Shown one piece after another: positions 20,601 to 28,808 of a stretch of DNA of 64,000 nucleotides. Below the pieces are notes generated by a model. It saw only the letters and a list, made by a program, of their open reading frames with translations. It was not told the DNA's origin and ran no database searches. A program made the position numbers and the translations under genes. The DNA lies in NCBI RefSeq assembly GCF_048265165.1, contig NZ_JBLXCD010000005.1:1-64000 (forward strand). Reading direction: 5' to 3'. Positions within the stretch are counted from its first letter, which is position 1, and each line of letters opens with the position of its first letter. Origin of the DNA: Oceanospirillum sp048265165. GTDB lineage: Bacteria; Pseudomonadota; Gammaproteobacteria; Pseudomonadales; Halomonadaceae.

Positions 20601-20660
20601 CAGCAGCAGCCCCATGGGCTCCGGTAGACGATGCAAAACAGCAGGGTTCGGTGCACTCAT
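17652..20660 (-). CDS. mgdC: N-methylglutamate dehydrogenase subunit C (sarcosine oxidase alpha-like)
   Basis: At 1002 residues it matches SoxA-type alpha subunits. The N-terminus has the small 2Fe-2S-like/Fer2_4 region (GDTLASALLANREWVWSRSFKYHRPRG in part), followed by a dinucleotide-binding domain (VVGSGPAGLSAALKAADTG near 183) and a C-terminal GcvT-like folate-binding half (about 600-960; GLIDVSTLGGIELRGPDA) that would accept the methylene group on tetrahydrofolate. Its start overlaps the end of mgdB by 4 bp, and mgdD follows directly. The pathway setting with gmaS and mgsABC makes N-methylglutamate a better substrate assignment than sarcosine. Confidence 0.9.
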   Translation of the reverse strand: MSAPNPAVLHRLPEPMGLLLDRRQTVEFEFEGTPIVGLKGDTLASALLANREWVWSRSFKYHRPRGPLTLSGHDANSLVQLPDEPNVLADRQLASNGISIGGQNVNGSLKKDKDAILNHFGRFMPVGFYYRAFYKPKGVWDWWEKKIRVKAGLGVADLKFKPEYYDKAFLHHDLVVVGSGPAGLSAALKAADTGADVLLLEESPILGGALTYAAFPDGAEPESLRQDLVAQVEAHQNISVMTDAVCNAWFMDNWLPVLKGRRLYKVRAKQCIMATGAYEQHVVFRGNDLPGVVLSSAAMRIMKLYAVKPGERAVVLTGNEDGYLTALTLKQQQVKVCAVAEMRQASELSAAEQDLVRQLVGMGVDVRFSQTVYEAKGDLHLKSVELRTITSPGEVASDYEIIPCDLLCMSAGYMPAYQLLCQAGGQLSYSDERAAFSLKNLPENLHIAGSVNGIYGLSAVIADGERAAIEALRELGLSDESATKVLCDKTMNFPWPIFPHPKGKEFVDFDEDLQVKDIVNATRMGYRDIQLVKRFSTVGMGPSQGRHSALPTARLVAKVTQRTVSETGVTTARPPLTPEKLAYLAGRGFDPYRHTAMHHRHLEMGAKMIPAGLWMRPAFYPTPDQQLQGSDASPLWPQARQIRNACIENESSHVRQKVGLIDVSTLGGIELRGPDAAELMNRIYTFGFLKQPVGKTRYAVLTNDQGVVIDDGVACRFADDHFYVTATTTGVDTVYRLMTFWNTQWRLDVDITNVSSAFAAVNLAGPDSRKVLERLTDQDLSPEGFPYLACREGFLNIPGSEQEIPVRMLRVGFVGELGYELHVPARFGELLWDLLMNAGESFDIRPFGVETQRLLRLEKGHIIIGQDTDGMSHPGEVALGWAVSKKKPYFNGCRAVDIVMKRPQTRKLVGFTLPKELVAQNQKPEEGHLVLSHAGPGADISGHVTSCEYSPTVNAIIGMAYVGIEQSDVGSSFPIRVEGDLIVKAEVLALPFYDPEQKRQEV

Positions 20661-20971
20661 AAGACCACCTCCCCAGATGATGATCCCACTCCAAACTGAG
20701 TTGTGGTGACCTCATCCGCTAATAGCGCAGAATCATAGGTGCGGATAATCTGCTCACTGGTTCGGTCACGTTCCGCCACAAACCAATAACCGGACGCGCT
20801 GTGGTACCACCACTCACGGACAACACCTGTACTGTTATTCTTATAGAAGGTGTACTCCGCCCAGGCCTGATCTGTTGCCTGCAGATCCGGCAGCGCCGTC
20901 ACCTCACCACCAAAAACAAATTCGTTGATGTTTCTAAGCCCATTCAGAGGGCATGTCATCATTTTCATCAT
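20657..20971 (-). CDS. mgdB: N-methylglutamate dehydrogenase subunit B (sarcosine oxidase delta-like)
   Basis: This is a small SoxD-like subunit of about 104 residues. Near its N-terminus it reads MTCPLNGLRNINEFVFGGEV. True sarcosine oxidase delta subunits usually carry a zinc-binding CPxCG here; this protein keeps one Cys and has Leu-Asn-Gly instead, the form I associate with N-methylglutamate dehydrogenase. An in-frame ATG at 20989 exists, but GGGG just before the ATG at 20971 favours the shorter start. It overlaps mgdC by 4 bp and follows mgdA. Confidence 0.85.
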   Translation of the reverse strand: MMKMMTCPLNGLRNINEFVFGGEVTALPDLQATDQAWAEYTFYKNNSTGVVREWWYHSASGYWFVAERDRTSEQIIRTYDSALLADEVTTTQFGVGSSSGEVVL

Positions 20972-21037
20972 CGATCCCCGACTCTTCATAATATATGCCG
21001 CTAACCGCCATCAGCGCTGATACGGCTGTTACTCTGT

Positions 21038-22294
21038 TCAGTGGGAGGCCGCCGTAGCGCCCATTTCATTGACCTGCCTGAACTGGTTAAATCGTTCCGC
21101 ACCAAAAGGCTGGATTAGCGTAGGGGTTTTACCGGTGGCCACCAGCTCTGCCATCGTCTGTCCGCAGATGGGGGTCGCCTTAAAGCCCCAGGTTCCCCAA
21201 CCTGCATCCAGGTAATAGTTTTTCACCGGACTCATTCCCATAATCGGACTGTAATCTGAGGTCATATCGGTCAACCCCGCCCACTGGCGCATCAGTTTCA
21301 GATTAGCCATAAAAGGGAACAGCTCGACGGCATGGGCCAACAGCTGTTCTTTCAGCTCCAGGCTGGACCGGCTGTTATAAAGCGGGTAAGGGTCAGAACC
21401 GCCACCAAAGACCAGCTCACCCCGCCCGGTCTGCTGAACATAACAGTGAAATGCAGGAGAGCTCACCAGAGGGTCCAGGAAGGGTTTTACCGGTTGAGTG
21501 ACCATCGCCTGTAAGGGATAGGTCACAATCGGCAGACGAAACCCTGCTTTCTCCGCCATCATCGAGCTGTGCCCGGCAACCGCCTGAACAGCAACACCAC
21601 ACGCAATGGTGTGTTCAGCACTTCCCTGTCTGACTTTCACCCCTTTTACGACGCCCTCTTCCACCAGAATATCGGTCACCTCTGTTAGCTGGTGCAGCTC
21701 AACACCCCGCTGGGTGGCTCCCTTGGCATAGCCCCAGGCGACAGCATCATGACGAGCGGTAGCACCATCCATATGCCAGAGTCCTGCCAGAACAGGCTGG
21801 TGGCCTGGGTTCATATTCAGAGTGGGTACCAGTTCTTTTATCTCCTGAGGCCCAATCAGTTCTGTCTTGCCTCCAAAGTGTTTATTCACTTCGGTTCGCT
21901 GACGAAAACCACGAATGGCAGCATCGGTGTGCGCCAGTGTCAGCTGGCCCCGCCTGGAATACATAATGTTGAAATCAAACTCATTGGAAAGCTCCTGAAA
22001 CAATTTCACCGACTCGCTGTAAAACCGAACCCCCTCTGAGGTCAGATAGTTGGAGCGGATCACTGCGGTATTACGAGCCGTGTTTCCACCGCCCAAATAC
22101 CCTTTTTCCAGAACGGCTACATTGGTAATGCCATGGTATTTCGCCAGGTAGTAAGCGGTGGCGATCCCGTGCCCGCCACCACCGATAATCACCACGTCGT
22201 AGTGTTTTTTCAGCGCGGTTGGTGGGGGTAGGTCGGCATCCTTCTCAAAGGGGAAGTCACTGTTAAGGCCGTATTTAAGAAGTGCAAAGGGCAT
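21038..22294 (-). CDS. mgdA: N-methylglutamate dehydrogenase subunit A (sarcosine oxidase beta-like flavoprotein)
   Basis: The 418-residue protein is a DAO-type FAD oxidoreductase of SoxB size. It has the Rossmann signature VVIIGGGGHGIATAYYLAKYHG near residue 34 (GxGxxG with trailing acidic strand VAVLEKGYLGGGNT), then the flavin-attachment-type region NTAVIRSNYL, and ends with the typical GWGTWGFKATPICGQTMAELVATG. It would catalyse C-N bond oxidation of N-methylglutamate in the cytoplasm. It is the first mgd subunit and follows folD by about 70 bp. Confidence 0.9.
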   Translation of the reverse strand: MPFALLKYGLNSDFPFEKDADLPPPTALKKHYDVVIIGGGGHGIATAYYLAKYHGITNVAVLEKGYLGGGNTARNTAVIRSNYLTSEGVRFYSESVKLFQELSNEFDFNIMYSRRGQLTLAHTDAAIRGFRQRTEVNKHFGGKTELIGPQEIKELVPTLNMNPGHQPVLAGLWHMDGATARHDAVAWGYAKGATQRGVELHQLTEVTDILVEEGVVKGVKVRQGSAEHTIACGVAVQAVAGHSSMMAEKAGFRLPIVTYPLQAMVTQPVKPFLDPLVSSPAFHCYVQQTGRGELVFGGGSDPYPLYNSRSSLELKEQLLAHAVELFPFMANLKLMRQWAGLTDMTSDYSPIMGMSPVKNYYLDAGWGTWGFKATPICGQTMAELVATGKTPTLIQPFGAERFNQFRQVNEMGATAASH

Positions 22295-22365
22295 AAGCCT
22301 GCTCCTGTATCATCAGCTCCACTGATGGGATATGTTTCATCTGGCGGCAGATGGCAGCCAACGTC

Positions 22366-23223
22366 TTACTGCTGAGCTCGTGCAGCCAGCAGTGTATTTT
22401 TTATCAGACAGGCGATGGTCATCGGCCCTACGCCACCGGGCACCGGTGTTACGGCATGGGCGATGGGCTCAACCGCGGCATAATCCACATCACCGACCAG
22501 CTTGCGCTTACCATCACGCTCGATGACATTGATGCCAACGTCGATAACCGTAGCCCCTGGCTTTACCCATTCGGAGCCGATCATTTCAGGAATACCGACA
22601 GCGGCCACCAGAATGTCAGCCTGCCGGGCAAGCTTTTCCGGCTCTGGGGTACGTGAGTGCACAATCGTCACCGTACAATTGGCCTGCAGCAGCAGAGAGG
22701 CCATCGGCTTACCAACAATATTGGAGCGCCCCACAACCACCGCGTGTTTACCGGACAGGTTCCCCAAGGTCTGCTGGAGCATAATCATGCAACCCTGAGG
22801 CGTGCAGGGCACCAGTGCGTCTTTACCTACACTCAAAGCGCCAACATTTTCCGGATGGAAGCCATCCACATCTTTAGCCGGTGAGATAGCCGCTATCACC
22901 TGTTCCTCATCCAGATGCTCTGGCAAAGGGAGCTGTACCAGAATGCCATGTACTTCGGGATCACTGTTCAGTTCTTCGATCAGATCATTCAGAGCGGCCT
23001 GAGTTGTCTCGGTTGGTAACCGGTATTCCGTGGAATTCAGGCCCGACTCAGTGGCACGAGCGGTTTTGTTACGCACATAGACCTGACTAGCTGGATCTTC
23101 TCCTACCAAAACAACAGCCAGACCGGGCCTGAGGCCGAACTCCCGCTGGAATTCCGCAGCATTCTGCGCCACTGACGTCAACAGCTCAGCAGAGAGCTTT
23201 TTTCCATCAATTCGCGTTGCCAT
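22366..23223 (-). CDS. folD: Methylenetetrahydrofolate dehydrogenase/cyclohydrolase FolD
   Basis: The 285-residue protein has the bifunctional FolD signatures: YVRNKTARATESG with the catalytic Lys, VQLPLPEHLDEEQV, and VVGRSNIVGKPMASLL for NADP binding, ending in the PVPGGVGPMTIACLIKNTL segment. It oxidises 5,10-methylene-THF to 10-formyl-THF. Its place between purU and mgdA indicates a pathway-dedicated copy handling the C1 unit released by N-methylglutamate dehydrogenase, in addition to any housekeeping folD elsewhere in the genome (not visible here). Confidence 0.95.
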   Translation of the reverse strand: MATRIDGKKLSAELLTSVAQNAAEFQREFGLRPGLAVVLVGEDPASQVYVRNKTARATESGLNSTEYRLPTETTQAALNDLIEELNSDPEVHGILVQLPLPEHLDEEQVIAAISPAKDVDGFHPENVGALSVGKDALVPCTPQGCMIMLQQTLGNLSGKHAVVVGRSNIVGKPMASLLLQANCTVTIVHSRTPEPEKLARQADILVAAVGIPEMIGSEWVKPGATVIDVGINVIERDGKRKLVGDVDYAAVEPIAHAVTPVPGGVGPMTIACLIKNTLLAARAQQ

Positions 23224-23234
23224 AATCTTTCTCC

Positions 23235-24125
23235 TTACTTGAAGACAACAGTCTTATTGCCGTCCACAAAGACACGGTGATCGGTATGCAGCTTTATGGC
23301 CCGGGCCAGAGCCACCGTTTCCGTATCCCGACCGGCACTGGTCAGCTTCTCCGGTCCCATGGTGTGATCAACGGTCTGTACCGACTGCTCAATAATTGGC
23401 CCCTCATCCAGATCGGCGGTGACATAGTGAGCTGTGGCACCGATCAGCTTTACCCCCCGGTCATAGGCCTGATAGTAGGGACGTGCGCCTTTGAACCCCG
23501 GCAGAAAAGAGTGGTGAATATTGATCGCCTTCCCTGCAAGGTGACCGCAGAGGTTGTCTGAAAGGATCTGCATATAACGGGCAAGAATCACCAGCTCTGA
23601 ACCGGTTTCTTCAACAATCTCCAGCAAAGCCTGCTCCTGCCGGGGCTTGTTCTCCTTATTGACCGGAAGATGGACAAAGCGGATCCCCTCCCGCTCCACC
23701 ATAGGTCTCAGATCCAGGTGATTGGAAACCACTGCGGTGATCGCTATCTTCAGGTCACCTTTATTTTTCCGATAAAGCAGATCCCTCAGACAGTGGTCGG
23801 CCTTGGAGACCATAATGACGGTTTTTAACGGAGCGCAAGCGTTATGCAGGGTCCACTCCATATTCAAATTCCGGGCAATTTCGGTAAAACCCGATTCAAT
23901 ACGTTTAGCCGTAATTGCCGCCTTATCAGCATCCTCACCCTGAAAATGGAACCGGGTACGCATAAAGAATTTGCCACTATCCTGATCATCAAACTGCGCT
24001 TGCTCGCTGATATAGCAGCCCTGCTGAGTCAGATAACCGGCAACATCGGCCACAATGCCACTTCCTGCCGGACAGGTTGTTCGAAGGATATATTCGGTTT
24101 TGTTGCTTGCATGAGGCATGGTCAA
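23235..24125 (-). CDS. purU: Formyltetrahydrofolate deformylase PurU
   Basis: The 296-residue protein has an N-terminal ACT domain (about 9-85) and a formyltransferase-fold hydrolase domain with the INIHHSFLPGFKGARPY motif and the catalytic Asp in VTADLDEGPIIEQ. It hydrolyses 10-formyl-THF to formate and THF. Only 11 bp separate it from folD. Together they would recycle THF and release the methylamine carbon as formate, which fits use of methylamine mainly for nitrogen and energy. A formate dehydrogenase is not in this window. Confidence 0.95.
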   Translation of the reverse strand: MTMPHASNKTEYILRTTCPAGSGIVADVAGYLTQQGCYISEQAQFDDQDSGKFFMRTRFHFQGEDADKAAITAKRIESGFTEIARNLNMEWTLHNACAPLKTVIMVSKADHCLRDLLYRKNKGDLKIAITAVVSNHLDLRPMVEREGIRFVHLPVNKENKPRQEQALLEIVEETGSELVILARYMQILSDNLCGHLAGKAINIHHSFLPGFKGARPYYQAYDRGVKLIGATAHYVTADLDEGPIIEQSVQTVDHTMGPEKLTSAGRDTETVALARAIKLHTDHRVFVDGNKTVVFK

Positions 24126-24256
24126 AATCCTGTTTACTTTTTTCAGGGTGCAGAAACCCGTAAAGCGAATGCTTTAATTAAAAAATGGGCCTTGAAAAGG
24201 GTTGATAGCGGAGCTGCCAGGGCAACTCCGGTCTGTCGGTGACTAGATATTCAGGC

Positions 24257-25588
24257 TCAGAATGACTGTCCCGGAATCCAGCTGGTGCCGGCCAGAGGAA
24301 CCCGTGCCATGGCAGCGGCTTCCACATTCAGAGCCACCAGATCTTCCGGCTCCAGGTTACGCAGGTCATTCTTGCCGCAGGCCCGGGCCAGAGTTTGCGC
24401 TTCCATGGTCAGAACCCGTAAGTAGTTCGCCAGACGACGACCCGCTTCAACCGGATCAAGGCGTTTACTGAGCTCTGGGTCCTGAGTGGAGATACCTGCC
24501 GGGTCTTTACCTTCATGATAATCATCGTAATAACCCGCCGCGGAGCCGATCTTTCTGAACTCCTCATCCCATTTAGGATGGTTACAGCCCAGAGCAACCA
24601 GTGCGGCTGTACCGATCGCCACGGCATCAGCTCCCAGCGCCATCGCTTTCGCCACATCAGCACCGTTGCGAATCCCACCGGATACGATCAGCTGAACCTT
24701 ACGGTGCATCCCCATCTCCTGCAACGCCTGCACCGCCTGAGGAATCGCCGCCAGTGTCGGGATACCGACATGCTCAATAAACACTTCCTGAGTGGCGGCG
24801 GTTCCCCCCTGCATACCGTCAACCACGATCACATCCGCACCGGCTTTCACCGCCAGCTTTACGTCGTAATAAGTACGGGTTGCACCTACCTTGATGTAGA
24901 TCGGTACCTGCCAGTCGGTGATCTCCCGCAGCTCCTGAATTTTGATCGCCAGATCATCAGGCCCGGTCCAGTCCGGATGGCGGCAGGCGGAACGCTGATC
25001 CACTCCCATGGGAAGGGTGCGCATCTGAGCGACACGATCCGTAATCTTCTGCCCCAGCAGCATACCGCCACCACCGGGTTTAGCTCCCTGCCCCAATACC
25101 ACTTCGATCGCATCGGCCTTGCGCAGATCATCAGGGTTCATGCCGTAACGGGAGGGCAGATACTGATAAACCAGTTTAGTGGACTGGCCGCGCTCTTCCG
25201 GCGTCATACCACCGTCGCCCGTGGTAGTAGAGGTTCCCACGGCGGAAGCTCCGCGCCCCAGTGCCTCTTTAGCATTCGCGGAAAGCGCACCAAAACTCAT
25301 ACCGGCGATGGTAACCGGCGTTTCAATCACAATCGGCTTCTTGGCAAAACGGGTGCCTAAGGTAACCTGGGTATTGCATTTTTCGCGGTAACCTTCCAAT
25401 GGGTAGCGCGACATGGAAGCTCCCAGAAACAGCAGGTCATCAAAGTGAGGCACCTTGCGCTTGGCACCAAAACCACGGATATCATAGATACCGCTTTCGG
25501 CAGCCCGACGGATCTCAGTCATGGTCGCCGCATCAAAGGTTGCAGACTCACGCAGGCCAGCTTTTACATTCAGATCTTGTTCACTCAT
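24257..25588 (-). CDS. mgsC: N-methylglutamate synthase subunit C (FMN-binding glutamate synthase-like)
   Basis: The 443-residue protein is homologous to the FMN-binding synthase domain of glutamate synthase. Visible signatures include TIAGMSFGALSANAKEALGRGA, VDGMQGGTAATQEVF and the flavin phosphate-binding segment GADAVAIGTAALVALGC. Within MgsABC it would exchange ammonia for methylamine on glutamate using gamma-glutamylmethylamide as donor. Standalone versions of this domain also occur in archaeal glutamate synthases; the adjacent gmaS, mgsA and mgsB support the assignment. It starts 25 bp after mgsB. Confidence 0.92.
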   Translation of the reverse strand: MSEQDLNVKAGLRESATFDAATMTEIRRAAESGIYDIRGFGAKRKVPHFDDLLFLGASMSRYPLEGYREKCNTQVTLGTRFAKKPIVIETPVTIAGMSFGALSANAKEALGRGASAVGTSTTTGDGGMTPEERGQSTKLVYQYLPSRYGMNPDDLRKADAIEVVLGQGAKPGGGGMLLGQKITDRVAQMRTLPMGVDQRSACRHPDWTGPDDLAIKIQELREITDWQVPIYIKVGATRTYYDVKLAVKAGADVIVVDGMQGGTAATQEVFIEHVGIPTLAAIPQAVQALQEMGMHRKVQLIVSGGIRNGADVAKAMALGADAVAIGTAALVALGCNHPKWDEEFRKIGSAAGYYDDYHEGKDPAGISTQDPELSKRLDPVEAGRRLANYLRVLTMEAQTLARACGKNDLRNLEPEDLVALNVEAAAMARVPLAGTSWIPGQSF

Positions 25589-25612
25589 CGTTTTATCCTC
25601 GTCTCTGCGTGA

Positions 25613-26296
25613 TCAGTAAGCACTGACATTATCAACTTTAAAGTTATAAAGCTGGCGGGCTGAGCCATAGCGTTTAAAGCTGGCCGGATCTTCATCCATA
25701 CCTGCTCGGTTAAGCAGGTCAGCCAGATAATCCAGATGCTCCTGGCGCATCTCTTTTTCCACACAGTCTGCGCCTAATGAAGCGACGCTGCCTTTAACAA
25801 AAATCTTGGTTTCATACAGAGAGTCGCCCAGCGCATCACCGGCATCACCACACACAACAAGAGCACCGGCCTGAGCCATAAAGCAGCTCATGTGGCCCAC
25901 ATCACCACCTACAACAATCTCAACCCCTTTCATGGAAATCCCACAACGGGCACCGGCATCACCTTCAATCACCAGCAGCCCTCCATGGGCTGTTGCACCG
26001 GCTGACTGAGAGGCCTGACCTTTGACACGTACAATGCCGGACATCATATTTTCTGCCACGCCCTGACCCGTATTACCGTGAACCACCACATGAGCTTTCT
26101 TATTCATACCCGCACAGTAATAACCGGCGTGACCTTCAATATCGACACTTAAGGCTGCATCCAGGCCACAGGCAATATTGTGATCCCCTCTGGCGCCGGT
26201 AATTTTCCATTCACGCTCAGTGCACTCACCAGACTGCTCATGCAAAGCCTGATTCACATCACGCAGCGAGCTTGTTGCCAGATCAAGTGTTTTCAT
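25613..26296 (-). CDS. mgsB: N-methylglutamate synthase subunit B (GXGXG-domain, glutamate synthase alpha-like)
   Basis: The 227-residue protein consists of the right-handed beta-helix found at the C-terminus of large glutamate synthase subunits, with many Gly-rich turns (AHVVVHGNTGQGVAENM, GVEIVVGGDVGHMS, GALVVCGDAGDALGDS). In glutamate synthase this domain is structural and positions the other active sites; here it is a separate subunit. It lies between mgsA (41 bp) and mgsC (25 bp). Confidence 0.92.
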   Translation of the reverse strand: MKTLDLATSSLRDVNQALHEQSGECTEREWKITGARGDHNIACGLDAALSVDIEGHAGYYCAGMNKKAHVVVHGNTGQGVAENMMSGIVRVKGQASQSAGATAHGGLLVIEGDAGARCGISMKGVEIVVGGDVGHMSCFMAQAGALVVCGDAGDALGDSLYETKIFVKGSVASLGADCVEKEMRQEHLDYLADLLNRAGMDEDPASFKRYGSARQLYNFKVDNVSAY

Positions 26297-26336
26297 AATT
26301 CAGATTCCTCGTATTTAACCTTGTCAGCGGATGCGC

Positions 26337-27233
26337 TTAGCTGCGTTCCCAAACGTAGATTTTGGCTGCTTCCGGCTCCCAGACTTTTGCCTTCTCAATA
26401 CCCGGCAGAGAGGTCAGAGCCTGATACTCAGAGGCCATGGCCACATAATCATCCGTTTCCGCTAAAACCGCTGGTTTACAGGCGATCGGGTCACGAACCA
26501 CAGCAAAACCGTCCCGGGTGCCGATGGTAAACGTGAAGAAACCATCCAATTCCCGCAGAGCGTTCTCCAGCGCCAGCTTCAGACTGTCTCCCTGCTGCAG
26601 ACGATGCATCAGATAACCAGCAGCCACTTCAGAATCATTTTCTGTTTCAAAATGAATCCCCTGGCGCTTCAGCTCTAGTCGCATACGGTTGTGGTTAGAG
26701 AGGGAGCCGTTATGCACCAGGCAAAGATCCTCTCCGGTTGAAAATGGATGCGAACCGGCCATGGTGACCGCTGACTCGGTGGCCATACGGGTATGTCCGA
26801 TAATATGAGTCCCTTTCATCCCTTTGAGATTGAAACGGTTGGCGATCACTTCCGGCAGCCCTACCTCCTTCAGAATTTCGATGGAGTGGCCAGCGCTCAA
26901 GATCAGAACATCAGATGCCTTTTCTTCCACAAAGGCTGTTGCCTTGTCCGCAGGGCACGCTATTTTAAAAACCGCCACCGTATCATTCCGGAACCAGCTA
27001 ACTTCAGCATCCAGCTCAATACGCGCCTGCTCCGCCAGTGCTTCCCAGTTGTAGTCCACATCCTCGTGGCGCAGCGTCAGTTTGCAACCATCGGCAACCT
27101 CATCACCATAAATGGCAAAACCGGCACTGTCCGGGCCTCGATCGGTCATCGCGATCAGCATGGGCTCAAACAGGGCACCCAGCTGACTTTCCAGCGCCGG
27201 GTTCTTCAGGTAGAGACCTACGATTCCACACAT
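26337..27233 (-). CDS. mgsA: N-methylglutamate synthase subunit A (class II glutamine amidotransferase-like)
   Basis: The 298-residue protein begins MCGIVGLYL, so Cys2 would become the N-terminal nucleophile of a class II (Ntn) amidotransferase after Met removal. Later motifs HTRMATESAVTMAGSHPF and LVHNGSLSNHNRMR are typical of the glutaminase domain. Here the substrate should be gamma-glutamylmethylamide, releasing methylamine rather than ammonia to MgsC. It follows gmaS after a 157-bp gap containing a hairpin. Confidence 0.93.
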   Translation of the reverse strand: MCGIVGLYLKNPALESQLGALFEPMLIAMTDRGPDSAGFAIYGDEVADGCKLTLRHEDVDYNWEALAEQARIELDAEVSWFRNDTVAVFKIACPADKATAFVEEKASDVLILSAGHSIEILKEVGLPEVIANRFNLKGMKGTHIIGHTRMATESAVTMAGSHPFSTGEDLCLVHNGSLSNHNRMRLELKRQGIHFETENDSEVAAGYLMHRLQQGDSLKLALENALRELDGFFTFTIGTRDGFAVVRDPIACKPAVLAETDDYVAMASEYQALTSLPGIEKAKVWEPEAAKIYVWERS

Positions 27234-27327
27234 CGCATCATCCTCACTTCAAAAAAGAGTCATAAAAAGTCATATCAAAGAGTCAAAATCCGACTCGCCC
27301 GCTGATTTCAGGCCGAGCGAAGCCGTT

Positions 27328-27350
27328 CCGCTTAAATCAGACTTAAGCGG
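27328..27350. other. Hairpin in the gmaS-mgsA intercistronic gap
   Basis: CCGCTTAA (27328-27335) and TTAAGCGG (27343-27350) form an 8-bp stem with a 7-base loop. There is no U-tract, so it is more likely an RNA-processing or stability element that protects the gmaS message than a terminator. The adjoining leader to mgsA also has three spaced GACTC copies. Confidence 0.45.
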
Positions 27351-27389
27351 GCTCTATCCATTGGTAAAAATGGTGAAACTCAGGTCAGA

Positions 27390-28721
27390 TCAGAAGAACT
27401 CGCCGTAGCGGGCTACTTCCCAATCACTGACATGGCGGCAGTAGTCGATCCACTCATCACGTTTCAGACTGACAAATTCTGCCATCAGGTCTTTACCTAA
27501 AGCCTCGGTCAGCACAGTGTCCGCCTCCAGAGCAGCCACCGCTTCACCCAGATTCTGAGGCAGAATATCAATACCTTTCGCGGCCAAGTCCTGGCTGCTC
27601 ATGGTGTAGAGGTTTTCATTCACCGGATCTCCCGCTTCCAACTCACGCTCAATACCATCCATACCCGCCGCGATCAGTGCTGCATGAACCAGGTAGGGAT
27701 TGCAGCCTGAGTCCGGCAGCCGGAATTCAAGGCGACCATAGGGAATACGCACCATGGCGGAGCGATTGTTATCACCGTAGCAGATATAAGCCGGAGCCCA
27801 GGTTGCCCCGGATGCGGAACCGCCCACCACCAGGCGCTTATAGGAGTTCACGGTAGGGGCTGCAATAGCGCACAACGCCTTAGCGTGATGCAACAGACCC
27901 GCCGTAAAGTGATAAGCCATTTTGGACAGTCCCATGCCATGCTTATCGCTGTCGTCGCCAAACAGATTTTTTCCACTCTCATCACAGATGGAAAGGTGGA
28001 AGTGCATACCATTACCGGTGCGATCAGAGGCCGGCTTGGGCATAAAGGAGCAGACCATGCCCAGGTCATTGGCAATCTCACCGGCTGCCATACGAACAAA
28101 GGTAAAGCGATCTGCGGAAGTTAAAGCATCACTATAGGTGTAGTTAATCTCGAACTGACCATTAGCGTCTTCGTGGTCAATCTGGTAAACATCCATATCC
28201 ACTTTCTGCAGGCTATCAACCAGCTTCTCAAGAAACTCCCGGGAGCGGGATAATCCTTTGTAGTCGTAGCATGGCTTGGTCAGCGTATCCGTATCATCCA
28301 CCGGCCCCAGAGAACCATCACTATTGCGTTTAAACAGCGAAAACTCAGGCTCAAGTCCGGTATTGAGTGTCCAGCCCCGGCTACTCAATCGCTTTAGCTG
28401 TTCTTTCAACACGACACGACTGTCATAGTGATAAGGCTTGCCCTCCACGTAGCCATCACAGGCGATCCGGGCATAACCCGGCTGCCAGGGAACAATCGTT
28501 AAACTATCCAGATCTCCCCGTGCCAAAAAATCAGGGCCATGAGGTTCCATACCTAGTCCCCAAACCGCAAAACCGGCAAAGCCTGCGCCCTTTTCAACAA
28601 CATCCATCAGGCAATGGGCAGGCACAGACTTCGTCTTGGCAACACCATGAATATCGACAAACTGTGCAAGCACATATTTGATGTCATTCTCATCGCAGAA
28701 ACGCTTTACATCTAACGGCAT
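27390..28721 (-). CDS. gmaS: Gamma-glutamylmethylamide synthetase (glutamine synthetase-like)
   Basis: It ligates glutamate and methylamine with ATP, the first step of the indirect methylamine pathway. The glutamine-synthetase fold is clear: an N-terminal beta-grasp (YVLAQFVDIHGVAKTKSVPA) and catalytic motifs DANGQFEINYTY, GNGMHFHLS and GGSASGATWAPAYICYGDNN. A longer reading from ATG 28754 is possible, but AGGAG lies 7 bases before the ATG at 28721, giving 443 residues, close to the GmaS norm. The sequence could be mistaken for GlnT/glutamine synthetase III; mgsABC directly downstream decides the call. A sigma-54 promoter and several operators lie upstream. Confidence 0.92.
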   Translation of the reverse strand: MPLDVKRFCDENDIKYVLAQFVDIHGVAKTKSVPAHCLMDVVEKGAGFAGFAVWGLGMEPHGPDFLARGDLDSLTIVPWQPGYARIACDGYVEGKPYHYDSRVVLKEQLKRLSSRGWTLNTGLEPEFSLFKRNSDGSLGPVDDTDTLTKPCYDYKGLSRSREFLEKLVDSLQKVDMDVYQIDHEDANGQFEINYTYSDALTSADRFTFVRMAAGEIANDLGMVCSFMPKPASDRTGNGMHFHLSICDESGKNLFGDDSDKHGMGLSKMAYHFTAGLLHHAKALCAIAAPTVNSYKRLVVGGSASGATWAPAYICYGDNNRSAMVRIPYGRLEFRLPDSGCNPYLVHAALIAAGMDGIERELEAGDPVNENLYTMSSQDLAAKGIDILPQNLGEAVAALEADTVLTEALGKDLMAEFVSLKRDEWIDYCRHVSDWEVARYGEFF

Positions 28722-28755
28722 CAGGTCACTCCTAAAACAGTTTAGGTCACTCATC

Positions 28756-28769
28756 TTCCTGTCAGGCTA
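28756..28769. promoter_or_regulatory. Operator half-copy 1 upstream of gmaS
   Basis: TTCCTGTCAGGCTA retains the left half and spacer of the TTCC-N5-GGAA motif but has GGCT in place of GGAA. It lies exactly 20 bp from the next copy, about two helical turns, and in the gmaS leader. Confidence 0.45.
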
Positions 28770-28775
28770 TAAAAT

Positions 28776-28790
28776 TTCCCGTCAGGAATA
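28776..28790. promoter_or_regulatory. Operator copy 2 (TTCC-N5-GGAA)
   Basis: TTCCCGTCAGGAATA carries the full dyad. It lies just downstream of the predicted gmaS transcription start, a position suited to repression by blocking the polymerase. Confidence 0.65.
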
Positions 28791-28808
28791 TTTGTTTAAA
28801 TATAAGAA

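Noticed and set aside
16959..22294. Annotation as heterotetrameric sarcosine oxidase soxBDAG
   Set aside because: The subunits are homologous, but the upstream gmaS and mgsABC genes and the altered CPxCG motif in the delta-like subunit fit N-methylglutamate dehydrogenase better.
27390..28721. Ordinary glutamine synthetase
   Set aside because: The size is similar but mgsABC and mgdABCD follow in the same operon, and the length and N-terminus match gamma-glutamylmethylamide synthetase.
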